The notes under the pieces: model-generated
Database searches by the model: none
The model's input: the letters and a program-made list of their open reading frames with translations, nothing else
Told to the model about the DNA's origin: nothing
NCBI GenBank assembly: GCA_947568835.1
Contig: OX387607.1
Coordinates: 17,287,701 to 17,351,700, forward strand
Length of the DNA: 64,000 nt
Source: Protonemura montana
Lineage: Eukaryota; Arthropoda; Insecta; Plecoptera; Nemouridae
Reading direction: 5' to 3'
Made by a program: the position numbers and the translations under genes
Shown: one piece after another, positions 34,541 to 46,442 of the stretch
Position numbering within the stretch: the stretch's first letter is position 1
How the letters are laid out: each line of letters opens with the position of its first letter

Positions 34541-34815
34541 AAGTTAGTACAGCAACTTCACTCCCCTTGCTTATCAACCTCTCGACAGCACGGATTTGTG
34601 GAGGAATCCTGTTGTTCGAGTTGTACCGTCCTTCGGAAGGGACGTTAAGCCGGTGGTCCCCTTGGTCTTTGACAGGAGTAGGCTACGTGCCGGCACCGGG
34701 TGTCCCCTCCTCCCTTCTAGGCTAGGTTAGGTTCATCATCATCATTCTCTCATTGACCGACGACTTTAAACCAGTGCCACATGGCCAGATGTCAAAACAG
34801 TGCTATGTTAAACAC
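34541..34815 (+). mobile_element. SINE body, copy D
   Basis: Same body as at 22991, ending CAGTGCTATGTTAAACAC. Confidence 0.8.
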
Positions 34816-35369
34816 AACTACCGCCAAGCTTTAGATGGCACAAAACATTGGCTGTCATTCTTTGGTCGCCGCCTCAAAGCGCCGAGGTTTTTCTCTCAGT
34901 TGTAATTGCGTCGTCCATGACATGTGTCATAAAATGGCGTCGTGACGTCAGAGAATTGAACACACGGTTTAATTTCCGGTCTTTCTATTAAAGTCGCCCC
35001 CGGAGCGACGCTGCGTTTCTTTGGGCGTACACCGTGTTATTACTGGGACATAGCCTTGTTGAATACAACCCGTGGTAAGAATACGTGGTAACAACACGTG
35101 GTAACAACCCCTGGTAACCAACTGTTTAACGCCACGCAGTTATACCGTAAGTACGACCGTTTGACCGCGTGCCACAAAGCAGTGCGTCGTTATTGATGTT
35201 GATTCGCCAGTGATTGAGATTCAGTAAACAGGTATAAACATTGACTACAGCTTCCCATGAAGCGAGCTGCCAGCCAGGCCTGGTCAGGGGATAGCAGAGA
35301 TATTTAAAACAAAACTTTAATAAATTGCTTTATAATTTCCCACAAGTTTTGTTTATTTTGTTAAGGATT
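34816..35369. other. No gene seen
   Basis: Unique sequence with a short GTGGTAACAAC repeat near 35085-35115. Confidence 0.35.
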
Positions 35370-35557
35370 AAATAGATCGAGGGTGAAAGCAGTCATGACA
35401 TTTCACCTGACTAATCCTACAAATGCCCACCTCCGAAGAAGTAACAGACATATTTTGCGAAACTAAGGGAAAATGTCTTGTTTTACTTGCATTCAAAAAC
35501 ACAGTTGTAAATATTTTTTCAACTTTATTGCTAAGGTAAGATAAAGTAGACATGAGT
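35370..35557. mobile_element. Degenerate foldback arm
   Basis: CCTCCGAAGAAGTAACAGAC, GCATTCAAAAACACAGTTG and AAGTAGACATGAGTCTA follow the foldback family in order but are heavily mutated. It was the landing site of the hAT-like MITE next door. Confidence 0.5.
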
Positions 35558-35565
35558 CTAGCATC

Positions 35566-36079
35566 TAGTGGTGTAGTCGAGGGAATACGCGGGTATACGC
35601 CGTATACTCAAAACAACTTTTTGACACCGAGCATAAACCCAAAAAAAAAAACAGGGTATACGCCCAATAAATACTCTTTGCAAAACTTTAAAATGCGTTT
35701 TGCAACGACAATTCTTAATCTCCCTACAATCTGCACTATAAATACTCGAAAAGCAAAGTTTATTCCGAAAAGTGGGTAGTCCGTGTATAGTAGCGGTTCG
35801 TATGATCTGGATGGGTATGCAATGGTTTTTCCAAGCAGTCAACGTAGTCATTCAACCTACCCGAGGAAAGCGCGATTGCAGCTACCCCAAAAACCAGCAA
35901 GTAGTTTTTTTAGTGTTGATAGGAATTAACTATCTATGAACTATAACTAGTGAATAGACTAAAGGTAAAGAATTAGAAACATCCCCCCAAGTACCTAACC
36001 TAGTGATAACCACGGCATTTGGAACTCACAGCCTGATAACCCAGCGTATACCAAAAAAATATATAGGACTTCACCACTG
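35566..36079. mobile_element. hAT-like MITE with 8-bp target duplication
   Basis: Termini TAGTGGTGTAGTC and, inverted, CAGTGGTGAAGTC bound 514 bp without coding capacity. The flanks CTAGCATC (35558-35565) and CTAACATC (36080-36087) agree at 7 of 8 positions. An 8-bp duplication and CAGTGGNGNAG-type ends are typical of hAT elements. Confidence 0.75.
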
Positions 36080-36087
36080 CTAACATC

Positions 36088-37145
36088 CATAACTTTTGTA
36101 AAAGTGCGGTCGATCAGCAGATACCGGCATTTGAACGTTCATCAACCGTCAACCAAGTTGACTGTCGGACTTTTACAAAAGTGCGGCCGATCAGTAGATA
36201 CCGGGATTTGAACGTTCATCAACCGTCAACCAAGTTGACTGTCGGACTTTTACAAAAGTGCGGCCGATCAGCAAATACCGGCATTTGAACGTTCATCAAC
36301 CGTCAACCAAGTTGACTGCCGGACTTTTACAAAAGTGCGGCCGATCAGTAGATACCGGGATTTGAACGTTCATCAACCGTCAACCAAGTTGACTGCCGGA
36401 CTTTTACAAAAGTGCGGCCGATCAGCAGATACCGGCATTTGAACGTTCATCAACCGTCAACCTAGTTGACTGCCGGACTTTTACAAAAGTGCGGCCGATT
36501 AGTAGATACCGGCATTTGAACGTTCATCAACCGTCAACCTAGTTGACTGCCGGACTTTTACAAAAGTGCGGCCGATCAGTAGATACCGGCATTTGAACGT
36601 TCATCAACCGTCAACCTAGTTGACTGCCGGACTTTTACAAAAGTGCGGCCGATTAGTAGATACCGGCATTTGAACGTTCATCAACCGTCAACCTAGTTGA
36701 CTGCCGGACTTTTACAAAAGTGCGGCCGATCAGCAAATACCGGCATTTGATCGTTCATCAACCGTCAACCTAGTTGACTGCCGGACTTTTACAAAAGTGC
36801 GGTCGATTAGTAGATACCGGCATTTGAACGTTCATCAACCGTCAACCTAGTTGACTGCCGGACTTTTACAAAAGTGCGGCCGATCAGCAAATACCGGCAT
36901 TTGATCGTTCATCAAGCGTCAACCAAGTTGACTGCCGGACTTTTACAAAAGTGCGGTCGATTAGTAGATACCGGCATTTGAACGTTCATCAACCGTCAAC
37001 CTAGTTGACTGTCGGACTTTTACAAAAGTGCGGTCGATCAGCAGATACCGGGATTTGAACGTTCATCAAGCGTCAACCTAGTTGACTGCCGGACTTTTAC
37101 AAAAGTGCGGCCGATCAGCACATACCGGGATTTGAACGTTCATGG
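36088..37145. repeat. 78-bp tandem repeat (about 13.5 units)
   Basis: Units read CTTTTACAAAAGTGCGGCCG, ATCAGTAGATACCGGCATTT, GAACGTTCATCAACCGTCAA, CCAAGTTGACTGCCGGA. Sub-variants (CAGCAGATA, CAGTAGATA, CAGCAAATA; CCAAG, CCTAG) are distributed in a way that suggests duplication of pairs of units. It starts immediately after the MITE target duplication. Confidence 0.92.
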
Positions 37146-37984
37146 ACCGTCCTTGATAGTTAGGCTTCTCAAGTGTATGAAAGTCACCTGTAGATCGATT
37201 GGGTGCTAAACACCGGCGACGTGCCCGGACAATGGAAGGTTAGGATTTCAATTCGGAACACAGTGCACTCGAACGTGAGCTTTGCAGAGTTTTTCAAACG
37301 GCCGTGAAACATCGCTTCAGCTTTTCTCTGCGGCAAAGAGAGCCAACATTTGCGTCCAACATTTTAGAGGCTATATTTGAAATATGTCGAGATGGGTGCT
37401 TGAGGGATTAACTGTGGCGATCGTTTTGAGTCCAGGATGTTACTTTTCAAGTTGACCTTTTTGTCAATGGTTCTTGTTCGTGTCGCTTTGGCCGATGCCG
37501 AAACTCGGGCTTTTCGGAATTCCAAGTCGCGGTCCTCGATTTAGCGTCGGGGATTTGTCAGAAGCGCGACTACAATATCTGACAGTCACTCGCACCGACC
37601 TAAAAGCGTGTGATTCAAATAAAAATTGCAAGACTTATTTTTGTCAGCAACGTTCAATCCAAGAAAGCCGTAAAAATTCCATCTCTATGAGAAAAAATAT
37701 CATCCCTTCGCTCCACGGAGCTAGTAACTGTAAAATGAAAACGGCACATTATTTGAAATAATAAGCTTTGTTGCCGAACAAGGGGTTTTTAACCGTTAGA
37801 CACGTTGAGGCGGTGAAGTATCTGTTAAGTGGATACAAGTAGCACATGTTTACACGCCGACAAAACACCGTGCAAAGTCCAGCCGGGCAGCGACGGATCG
37901 GAGCTCACGAGCGACATGAATGCGCGGGTGAACCTACAAGCTAACGCCCGAGTCCCGAGTCCCGAGTCCCGAGCTATCGGATAG
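37146..37984. other. No gene seen
   Basis: Unique sequence; the frame at 37474-37761 has no recognised motif. A GAGTCCCGAGTCCC run lies at 37951-37973. Confidence 0.35.
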
Positions 37985-39120
37985 CAAACCAACTTGCTTT
38001 TACCGTTGAGTGCAGGTTCTAGGTAGAGAAACATCGTCAATGTTACAGTCTCTGCGTGAAAGATGACTAAACTTTACCGACAAAAATGCAGAGTACGGGA
38101 ACGTCACGTTAAGTGGAGCCACTGTCGTATGAAATTTAATTTCGATATTTCTCGTAGGTTACTCGCTTTTTAATATCGTTACGTGTTTATCAATCGTTGA
38201 GGTAAACATTGATGGTGATTTTTTGTTCGTGAAAAGTCTCAAAAGCGAGTTAACCTACGAAGAAAAACGAAATTAAATTTCATACGATTGTGGTTCCTCT
38301 TAACGTGATGTTCCGGTACTCTGCATTTTTGTCGGTAAGGTAGTCATTTGGTGGCCATCTTTCACGCAGAGACTGTAACATTAACGTTCTGTCTCTACCT
38401 AGAACCTACACACTCAACGGTTTAACATTAACGTTCTGTCTCTACCTAGAACCTGCACACTCAACAGTTTAACATCAACGTTCTGTCTCTACCTAGAACC
38501 TGCACACACAACGGTTTAACATTAACGTTCTGTCTCTACCTAGAACATGCACACTCAACGGTTTAACATTAAAGTTCTGTCTCTACCTAGAACCTGCACA
38601 CTCAACAGTTTAATATCAACGTTCTGTCTCTACCTAGAACCTGCACACACAACGGTTTAACATTAACGTTCTGTCTCTACCTAGAACCTGCACACTCAAC
38701 GGTTTAACATTAACGTTCTGTCTCTACCTAGAACCTGCACACTCAACGGTTTAACATCAACGTTCTGTCTCTACCTAGAACCTGCACACTCAACGGTTTA
38801 ACATTAACGTTCTGTCTCTACCTAGAACCTGCACACTCAACGGTTTAACATTAACGTTCTGTCTCTACCTAGAACCTGCACACTCAACGGTTTAACATCA
38901 ACGTTCTGTCTCTACCTAGAACCTGCACACTCAACGGTTTAACATTAACGTTCTGTCTCTACCTAGAACCTGCACACTCAACGGTTCAACATTAACGTTC
39001 TGTCTCCACCTAGAACCTGCACACTCAACGGTTTAACATTAACGTTCTGTCTCTACCTAGAACCTGCACACTCAACGGTTTAACATTAACGTTCTGTCTC
39101 TACCTAGAACCTACAAACTC
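37985..39120. mobile_element. Palindromic element, copy 2, with an expanded right arm
   Basis: Left arm (37993-38160): TTACCGTTGAGTGCAGGTTC, TAGGTAGAG, CTCTGCGTGAAAGATG, then GTAGGTTACTCGC. Right arm (38250-39120) is the inverse, but the stretch CTCTACCTAGAACCTGCAC with neighbours is multiplied into the 47-bp array before the terminal CAGCTTGCTTT. Confidence 0.7.
38378..39115. repeat. 47-bp tandem repeat (about 15.7 units)
   Basis: Unit: AACATTAACGTTCTGTCTCT, then ACCTAGAACCTGCACACTCA, then ACGGTTT. Very high identity between units. It derives from the arm of the surrounding palindromic element. Confidence 0.92.
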
Positions 39121-40749
39121 AGCTTGCTTTCACTGGGATACCATCATCGCTTTGTGATGCTAGGTGATGTGTGTTACACACTTGCCACATTTGTGCTGAT
39201 GAAATCTCTGTAAAGCAAATTTACCAGACTTAGAATTCAGTGCCGACGGCAAATAAAAACGCCAAGGAACGAAGAACGTCAATCTAATTCAGATCGGCGC
39301 GGGTTCAAATAATATTTATACTTAATTTGTGATTATATCAAATGAACGCGCGTCGTCGATTGGGTCTCTTGATTGGAATAAAAGCGCCGTCGATAGTTTT
39401 GGTATTTTGTCCTTAACACGTAAAGCGGTACATTTGAGTTTGAAATTGTTCCAACTGCGAGTAGCATTCAATACATGATAAAGCTACATGGTCCTCGTCG
39501 TGGCTAGCAGTCTTGTTGTGGAAATGTTGGGGTAATCTTAGTAAAATCTTACCCAGGTAGTGCAGACCTGATCGCCGCAGGATTACACCATGCGGCCGGC
39601 AATAGGGCAGGACACCAAGGATACCAGGCAATCAGAGGCGGCGGGTTTAGTGTTCGAACCCCGGTACGGGGCTTCCCTTCGGTCGCCAGTTCGTCGCTAG
39701 GCAACGGGGACAAAATCCCCGGGGTTTGGTTTAAAAACAAGCCACGTTCTCTTGAGCACAGAGCCGAGGCAAAAAATATCAAACTCTCCTTGCAATAAGC
39801 GAGTTCATTGCGAAATTTACACACACGCTCAAAAGTTTCTCTAATGCGGCGAAAACACAGAAAAATACTCGTTAATAAACCAGTAATTAATTCGCACAAC
39901 GAATTCAAAGTCCTCGAATAATGAATTCCACTTGTTGTTGAAATTGCCGCGCGAAAAAGCGTTGCACAAGTTTATTACGTCAAGAGCGATCAAGTGAGCC
40001 TAGTTGACATAAGTACCAGTACTTGAAAACAAGGACGAAGCATAGGTAGACGTACCAATAAAGCAAGTGGTAGCACTTCTCTATCAACTGGCAGGGTGTA
40101 ATCCCGACCCAACTATAGGAGTTTACTACCCGAGCTAGAAACAGACGCTCGTAGCACAAGAGCACGCGACACTTGACTGAGCTGAGAGGTCTTCAACAAT
40201 ATTCAAGTACTCTCAGAGACCAGTACTTGATTGCACCCTCAGCCAATAGAAATACACCCTCGAGAGGCGTGGCTTGTTGCAACCAATCAGGAGCCAGCAA
40301 GTGAGGATCGATTTCTTTCGGGGAGAAGCAAAGCGCGGCTGCTATTGGCCACCGCGGCAAAAGTTCAGTCTCTATTGTTGATTCAAAAAGGTACTCAGAA
40401 TAAGTGTAAGGCGAGATGATGTTTTTTGTGTTCCTTCAATATGTTACTTGCTAGCTGCATGATACAATGGGGTTTCTCCCTTCTATTAATAAACCCATCG
40501 CAGAGCGAGCAAAAACTACACGCCATACAATCATGATTTATGTTCTCCCTTAGATTCAGACTTTTTTCTTTTCACATTCAGACCAATTTTCTTGAGGGAG
40601 GGGGGTGATTCGATAACTGAGATGATTAGTCGATCTCTGTTGCTTTTGTCTGACGAAAGAGAATTCCTGGAGGAAGGAAAATCTGGCAAACCGCTTTCCT
40701 GCGAGGGGTGGCGGGCAACGCGGAGCATGAAATCAAATTGCAACTATAC
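39121..40749. other. No gene seen
   Basis: Unique sequence. A tRNA B-box-like GTGTTCGAACCCC near 39650 has no convincing A-box. Frames at 39413-39908 and 40531-40882 show no family motif. Confidence 0.3.
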
Positions 40750-41095
40750 ACAAGTTCTGTTCGGGAGAGAGGTTGGAAGGATGAAAGTTAAGCAGCACTG
40801 CGCTGGGTCATGTATTGGATGGGTGACCATCATACACATGACCAGTTCTGTTCGGGAGAGAGGTTGGAGGGATGAAAGTTAAGCAACACTGCGCTGGGTC
40901 AGGTATTGGATGGGTGACCATCATACACATGACCAGTTCTGTTTGGGAGAGAGGTTGGAGGTATGAAAGTTGAGCAACACTGCGCTGGGTCAGGTATTGG
41001 ATGGGTGATCATCATACACATGACCAGTTCTGTTTGGGAGAGAGGTTGGAGGGATAAAAGTTAAGCAACACTGCGCTGGGTCAGATATTGGATGG
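40750..41095 (+). repeat. 5S-derived SINE head, 4 units, no body
   Basis: Four 91-bp units; the last is broken within box C (GGATGGG) where TTAGG repeats begin. The SINE body that should follow is absent. Confidence 0.85.
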
Positions 41096-41363
41096 GTTAG
41101 GTTAGGTTAGGTTAGGTTAGGTTAGGTTAGGTTAGGTTAGGTTAGGTTATGTTAGGTTAGGTTATCTTAGGTTAGGTTAGGTTAGGTTAGGTTAGGTTAG
41201 GTTAGGTTATGTTAGGTTAGGTTAGGTTAGGTTAGGTTAGGTTATGTTAGGTTAGGTTAGGTTAGGTTAGGTTAGGTTAGGTTAGGTTAGGTTAGGTTAG
41301 GTTAGGTTAGGTTAGGTTAGGTTAGGTTAGGTTAGGTTATGTTAGGTTAGGTTAGGTTAGATG
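41096..41363 (+). repeat. TTAGG array fused to a SINE head
   Basis: About 53 units of TTAGG with a few TTATG/TTATC variants. It starts exactly after GGATGGG of the 5S-like head and ends in unique sequence. Confidence 0.92.
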
Positions 41364-43436
41364 CAATGTCTGAGTTACTCTTCCGGTTTAAGTTGGCGGC
41401 TGACTGGCTCTAGGATTACATTCCAGCCAAGAGCTGGGATTAGTACTTCAAGTGTTCTCTGATCCACTTCTCTCTGTCACTTCTTATCACAGAACACTTC
41501 ATAAAAGAGTGAATTACGACCAACAAACAATTTTGCCAAGTGTCTAATTATAACAGATTTTGATTCTGTGATTTGCTCAAGTTTATCTTGCTCAAGTATC
41601 TATCAAATGACTCGGGCTAACTTTTAAACCTAACTTCGTGAGTTTAGTTCTGAAAATCAACTTTATCCCTGAGATTTGAAAACGCCAAGCTGTCTGTGGA
41701 CTTTACCTGGTACCTGTCCTCGAAGTCCAACTGGCAGACTTCAAACAAAGCATAGGAAATACCTCATGGGAAATATTTGTTGTCGGTCATTAGCTCTGTC
41801 TTATGTCTTACCATCTTGCCGCCTCGGTTGAGCGTCCAAGTGGTAGTGGATTTTATGGAGGAATTAGTTTGTGTTACCTGCTGGCCAGTTGTACCTGGAC
41901 CGCGTCGTTCGAAGCTTGAATGAACGCTTGCAGGCAAGTTTTATGAATGAAACCGAGTCTTGCAATATAGGGTGGGTCTACTATGACCAGACCGACCCGA
42001 CCCGTACATAGTAAACCCAAGACTGCCGCTGTGATCGTTTCTATAGGTTAGTAAAGAAGTGTTAGGATCTTGCCGAGACCTTTATCCAAGACAAGTGTGT
42101 TACTATTATTTCAAACATTTTACCACCAACATTGAGCTGCGTCGGAGGAATGTCTTTGTCTGGCAGGAAGCGGTCCTGAAAGAGTCACATCTCTTACCGT
42201 GGTGGGCTCCTTTCAAAAAACCGGAAGTTTTTCACAACACAGGTAGATTTATTTGAGAAACTCAAGAGGTGCAACTTTTTGATTAGCCTACAACGCGAGG
42301 TTGTAAGATGGTTTGTTGTTAGAAGTATGGCGAGATATTGCTTGGACCAGACCTAGTGACCTATCCTAGGAAGACCTAGCGGGTCCTGGGAATTCCTAGT
42401 AAAACCAAGCGGGAACAGAATTCGTATCACAGATTATCGCCGAGTCTCGCGTGTTGCCTGATAAATGCTGAATATTTTCTATCCGTGTCAAAGTTTCAGC
42501 GACCAACAGAGGAAGAAGTTGAAACCTCTTTCTTGTGAAAATATCCCCCGAGCTTTGGTTTGTTTTGTATTGTTGACAGGAAGTGAATTAGTACTGGATG
42601 GGAGATGTTGGGCTGTGAGTGGCAAGGTAGGGGAGGGGGGTGGGGTAAGAGATAGCAAACTCTAAACTCTTGCCTATCAAAGTGCAGTCACGCAATGATC
42701 CCCCCCCCCCCCCTTCAATCATGCTATAGTTGGTGCTATTTTAACCCGCGTGTTGCTTGCTTTTAGTCACTCATAGGATAGCACAACTCTAATTATATCG
42801 CGTAGACATCAAGTTTTGAATGACGCTTTCATACATTATTTTATTCTCTTAAATTTACAAAATCATTGTGTCTTAGAAGCAGAAATTTGACGAATCCTCT
42901 AAGAAAATAATCTGCTTGGAAGAAGAACGAGTTGGTGAAACGTGTATAGATAAATCAAACAATGAATTATTCTTCCCTTATCCATGAACTTGTATCTCAT
43001 GTCGTCATGGCATTGAACCCACTCGACTGTCAGTCGGGAAACCTGGGAAAGTCGGGAAAGCGGCGCCAGCTGCTGGCTTTCCCAGCCGTAAAAACAATTG
43101 TAAGAAGTAAGAAAGTAAGGTGGGATGGTAATTAGCTGTTGGCACGCTCAGCTCTCCTACTGCGTTAATATACAGGCACAGCAAGCCTGGCATAGAAAGT
43201 TCATCGAGTAAAAACCTTGTTACTAACACTTCGTTCTAATTCTAATAACAAGACATGACATTGCCGGCATTTTCAAATGTTTGGGGACAATTTACCCAGT
43301 TTTTCATCCCGGTAAAGAATTTTAAATCTTCTAGCTTTCACATGGCTATGCAATCCAAGGAACACAAATCTTTAAAATGAAAATAAATTATTGAACTAAA
43401 AGTTAACTTGGTAAAATATCTCTAGCAAACATCTCG
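41364..43436. other. Two kilobases without a recognisable gene
   Basis: A short inverted repeat (GGGTCTACTATG and CATAGTAAACCC, 41970-42012) and a plus-strand frame 42059-42256 that ends near CAACACAGGTAGAT, a possible donor. The encoded peptide is unrecognised, so I do not call an exon. A C-run lies at 42702-42714. Confidence 0.3.
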
Positions 43437-43493
43437 CCTGCCAAGTTAAGCAACCGTCTGCAAGTTAGTCTACGGATGGGTGACCACTCACAG
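43437..43493 (+). other. Isolated 5S-rRNA-like fragment
   Basis: AAGTTAAGCAACCGTCTGC, GTTAGTCTACGGATGGGTGACC. It retains the GTTAGT loop-E-like part that the SINE head lacks, so it is an independent 5S-derived piece. Confidence 0.6.
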
Positions 43494-43882
43494 CTCAGCC
43501 CGGCGATGCGTGACCGTGAAACGCATCTTCTCTCGAACGCACGCACGCACTTAGCACCTGACGCACTTTACACACATTAACACACGCGCAATGTTGGTAC
43601 TTTGTACGATCCAACTCGGATATTTTATTGCCCCTAATCGTGTAACTATCAATCATATTTGAAATTACTATCGATTTGCTCGGATGTTCACTCAGCTGTT
43701 CACTCAGCTGTTCCTTGTCAAATGATTCAATCATTGCGTGTCTGTTTTAATTATAATAATTATATCGTCCTTCTGTAATCAGGGGTTGGTCACTGTTTTA
43801 ATAACTTGGACAGTTTGTACGCTGTTTAATATAAGCTAGGTTTGATTCTGTTAACAAGATAAATACTTCTCAATCTTCTTTG
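43494..43882. other. No gene seen
   Basis: Unique AT-rich sequence. Confidence 0.4.
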
Positions 43883-44530
43883 CCAAGCATCTCTCTGCCC
43901 AGCATCTCTCTGCCCAGCATCTCTCTGCCCAGCATCTCTCTGCCCAGCATCTCTCTGTCCAGCATCTCTCTGCCCAGCATCTCTCTGTCCAGCATCTCTC
44001 TGCCCAGCATCTCTGTCCAGCAGTAATATCTGCCCAGCATTTGCCCAGCATCTCTCTATCCAGCAGTAATATCTGCCCAGCATCTCTCTGCCCAGCATCT
44101 CTCTGTCCAGCATCTCTCTGCCCAGAATCTCTGTCCAGCAGTAATATCTGCCCAGCATTTGCCCAGCATCTCTCTATCCAGCAGTAATATCTGCCCAGCA
44201 TCTCTCTGCCCAGCATCTCTCTGCCCAGCATCTCTCTACCCAGCATCTCTCTGCCCAGCATCTCTCTGTCCAGCAGTAATATTTGCCCAGCATCTCTCTG
44301 CCCAGCATCTCTCTGTCCAGCATCTCTCTGTCCAGCAGTAATATTTGCCCAGCATCTCTCTACCCAGCATCTCTCTGCCCAGCATCTCTCTGTCCATTAG
44401 TAATATCTGCCCAGCATTTGCCCAGCATCTCTCTATCCAGCAGTAATATCTGACCAGCATTTGCCCAGCATTTGCCCAGCATTTGCCCAGAATCTGCCCA
44501 GCATCTGCCCAGCATCTGTCCAGCATCTTC
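43883..44530. repeat. 15-bp tandem array (CATCTCTCTGCCCAG)
   Basis: About 40 units, interrupted at intervals by CAGTAATATCTGCCCAG. The combined block ending CATTTGCCCAG recurs three or four times as a higher-order unit. Open frames on both strands are repeat by-products. Confidence 0.9.
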
Positions 44531-44639
44531 CTCTACGGGAGGAATATCTGATTAGGTGATTGGTTGTCGCTCTAATCTGAGCCCACAACAAAGTGAAGCT
44601 CTTCACTAAACAGTTTTGCTTTCATCATTAATATTATGA

Positions 44640-44885
44640 GTAACAGCTTCTTGTAAGAAAAACTATTTCAACTGGGTTTTGAATGCTAAGCAAAGGGCTA
44701 CTAAATTTCCCGACGTTCTTTTGTTATTGGAAAATTGTCAGGACTGCTCTTACCCTTGATAAAGTAACAGGTACAAGTTACAAAACGTTGGGAAATTTAG
44801 TTGTTTTTCACTTAGCATTCAAAACCCAGTTGAAATAGTTTTTGTTAAAACTAGAGCTAAGTTTACATCAAGTAGACATGAGTAT
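44640..44885. mobile_element. Foldback element, short copy
   Basis: Left arm AAACTATTTCAACTGGGTTT, centre TTTTGTTATTGGAAAATTG, right arm AACCCAGTTGAAATAGTTTT to CATCAAGTAGACATGAGT. Confidence 0.8.
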
Positions 44886-45465
44886 ATAGAAACAATATTA
44901 ACAGCTTCTTGTTTTTCTGATTGCTCCAAGTGAGATGTCGGTGCTACCGGTGCTGCTATTGGGGTTTGTGTCATTAGAACGAACCTACCTTCATAAGACG
45001 AGGTATTGAAAGTATCTGTCATATATTGGAGGAAAGAAGAAGAAATTACTTTCTTTCCACAAAGCGTTTAGAAGACAGACAACACAATATCGTAATGACG
45101 ACCTCGAATAAAAACACTATTCTTAGAAATGTAATTCACGTTGACGTTGTGATTAAATGTCTTTTACAACTCCGTCATAAAATACCCTTCTTGGTGATTC
45201 TAACTTTTGATTTCACCATCTTAGTAGTTTGTAGTTAGTATCCATCAACTCAAGACAATCAAACGTCTCACATGTTCGATCCTTGGTTTGATTGATGCTA
45301 TGTTCATGATTCGTTCAAGCAGTTGATAGTTGATCCTAACTTCTAACTGACTCCACCTCCTCCACCTCATCCTCCACCTCCACTGACGGATGAAACATCT
45401 GATAACACGTTTAGGCGAGGTGTAATAATAATAATAATATATTTACTCAGCCTCAATTGATCACA
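44886..45465. other. No gene seen
   Basis: Unique sequence with a short CCACCTC repeat (45350-45380) and an AATAATAAT run (45427-45440). Confidence 0.4.
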
Positions 45466-45925
45466 GTTAGGGTTGCCATAATAAAAATTTCGGAAGTCGG
45501 GACAAATTTTAACAAACGAAAATTAGTAAGCCCGGAGGCTCGGGGGACAGACAAAGTTCCCTAAAAAATAAGGGTGTGGATGCGGGAACAGGATTTGAGG
45601 GCCATTTTCAGCAAATTTACGCGTTTTAGATATATTAAGGTTTTTCTTGGCACTTGAAATCCTGAGTCATATTTATGCATCAACTTTCAATTTATTGGCA
45701 GGCAATTTCGGTATAATTTGCATAACTATTTGAAAAAATATACATATTTTATCATAGATTTTTAAACTTTTCTATTGGTGACAGTTCACGTACAATCATA
45801 ATGCCATTGGCACAATTAGAGGAACAATTAGCTATTTATAAGGAACAATGCGAATGCAATGTTCGATTTCGCGATTTTTTAAAAGAAAATTACGATCGAG
45901 CGGGACGTATGGCAACCCTAGTCAG
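45466..45925. mobile_element. hAT-like MITE (TAGGGTTGCCAT ends)
   Basis: Terminal inverted repeats TAGGGTTGCCAT (45472-45483) and ATGGCAACCCTA (45909-45920). The flanking octamers ATCACAGT and GTCAGAGT agree at 6 of 8 positions. The interior is AT-rich and non-coding. A 60-codon frame at 45801-45983 crosses the right terminus, so it is probably fortuitous, although it ends in a hydrophobic stretch that could look like a membrane anchor. Confidence 0.6.
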
Positions 45926-45989
45926 AGTACATGATATTGGTTTGCAAGTTATTATTGTGCTAGTTATTATCTTTATCAAATAGGAATTG

Positions 45990-46437
45990 TTTCACTTTGT
46001 AGTAGCATTTGGTCAGCAGATGCAGTTTTAGACTATCTTTAAATTTGTAGCCTTTTAGTTTTTTATCTCCACTGGCAGTTAGTTATATAATAATGAGCCT
46101 GCATTAATTGGGCAGTTGTCTGTCATTTTTAATCTATTTTTCGTTACATAAATGTTGTTAGTTCCTCTTGTAAAATGCTTATGTACATCACAATTGTCTA
46201 TTACCAGAAAGTTGTTCTCCACTACAAATAATATTGTCAAGTAAATGTAAATGCAGGGCAATGTCTTGATTCGTAGGGTCATAGCTTGCTCCACCTAAAA
46301 TGCAGAGAGCTTTTTTCTGCATAGCAAATTGTCTGGATGCATGAACTAAGTTGCCCCACATGAGCTAATCCATAGCTAATTCTAGAATGAATGTGTCCAT
46401 AATATACTAGTTTAGCTGCATCAGCGCTGCAAATGTG
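45990..46437 (-). pseudogene. LINE reverse-transcriptase C-terminal remnant
   Basis: On the minus strand AAKLVYYGHIHSRISYGL (near 46390-46437) is the same post-catalytic motif as in the LINEs at 21241 and 57650. Further on (46080-46150), in another frame, HKHFTRGTNNIYVTKNR matches the terminal part of such ORF2 proteins. Frameshifted and 5'-truncated by the neighbouring 11-bp array. Confidence 0.7.
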
Positions 46438-46442
46438 TGTTG

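Noticed and set aside
36088-37145. CRISPR array
   Set aside because: The whole 78-bp unit is repeated with no unique spacers, and the surroundings are eukaryotic.
39620-39700. tRNA gene or tRNA-derived SINE (GTTCGAACCCC motif)
   Set aside because: A B-box-like motif without a plausible A-box or arm pairing.
41096-41363. True chromosome end
   Set aside because: TTAGG is flanked by other sequence on both sides; two blocks in opposite sense lie in the same window.
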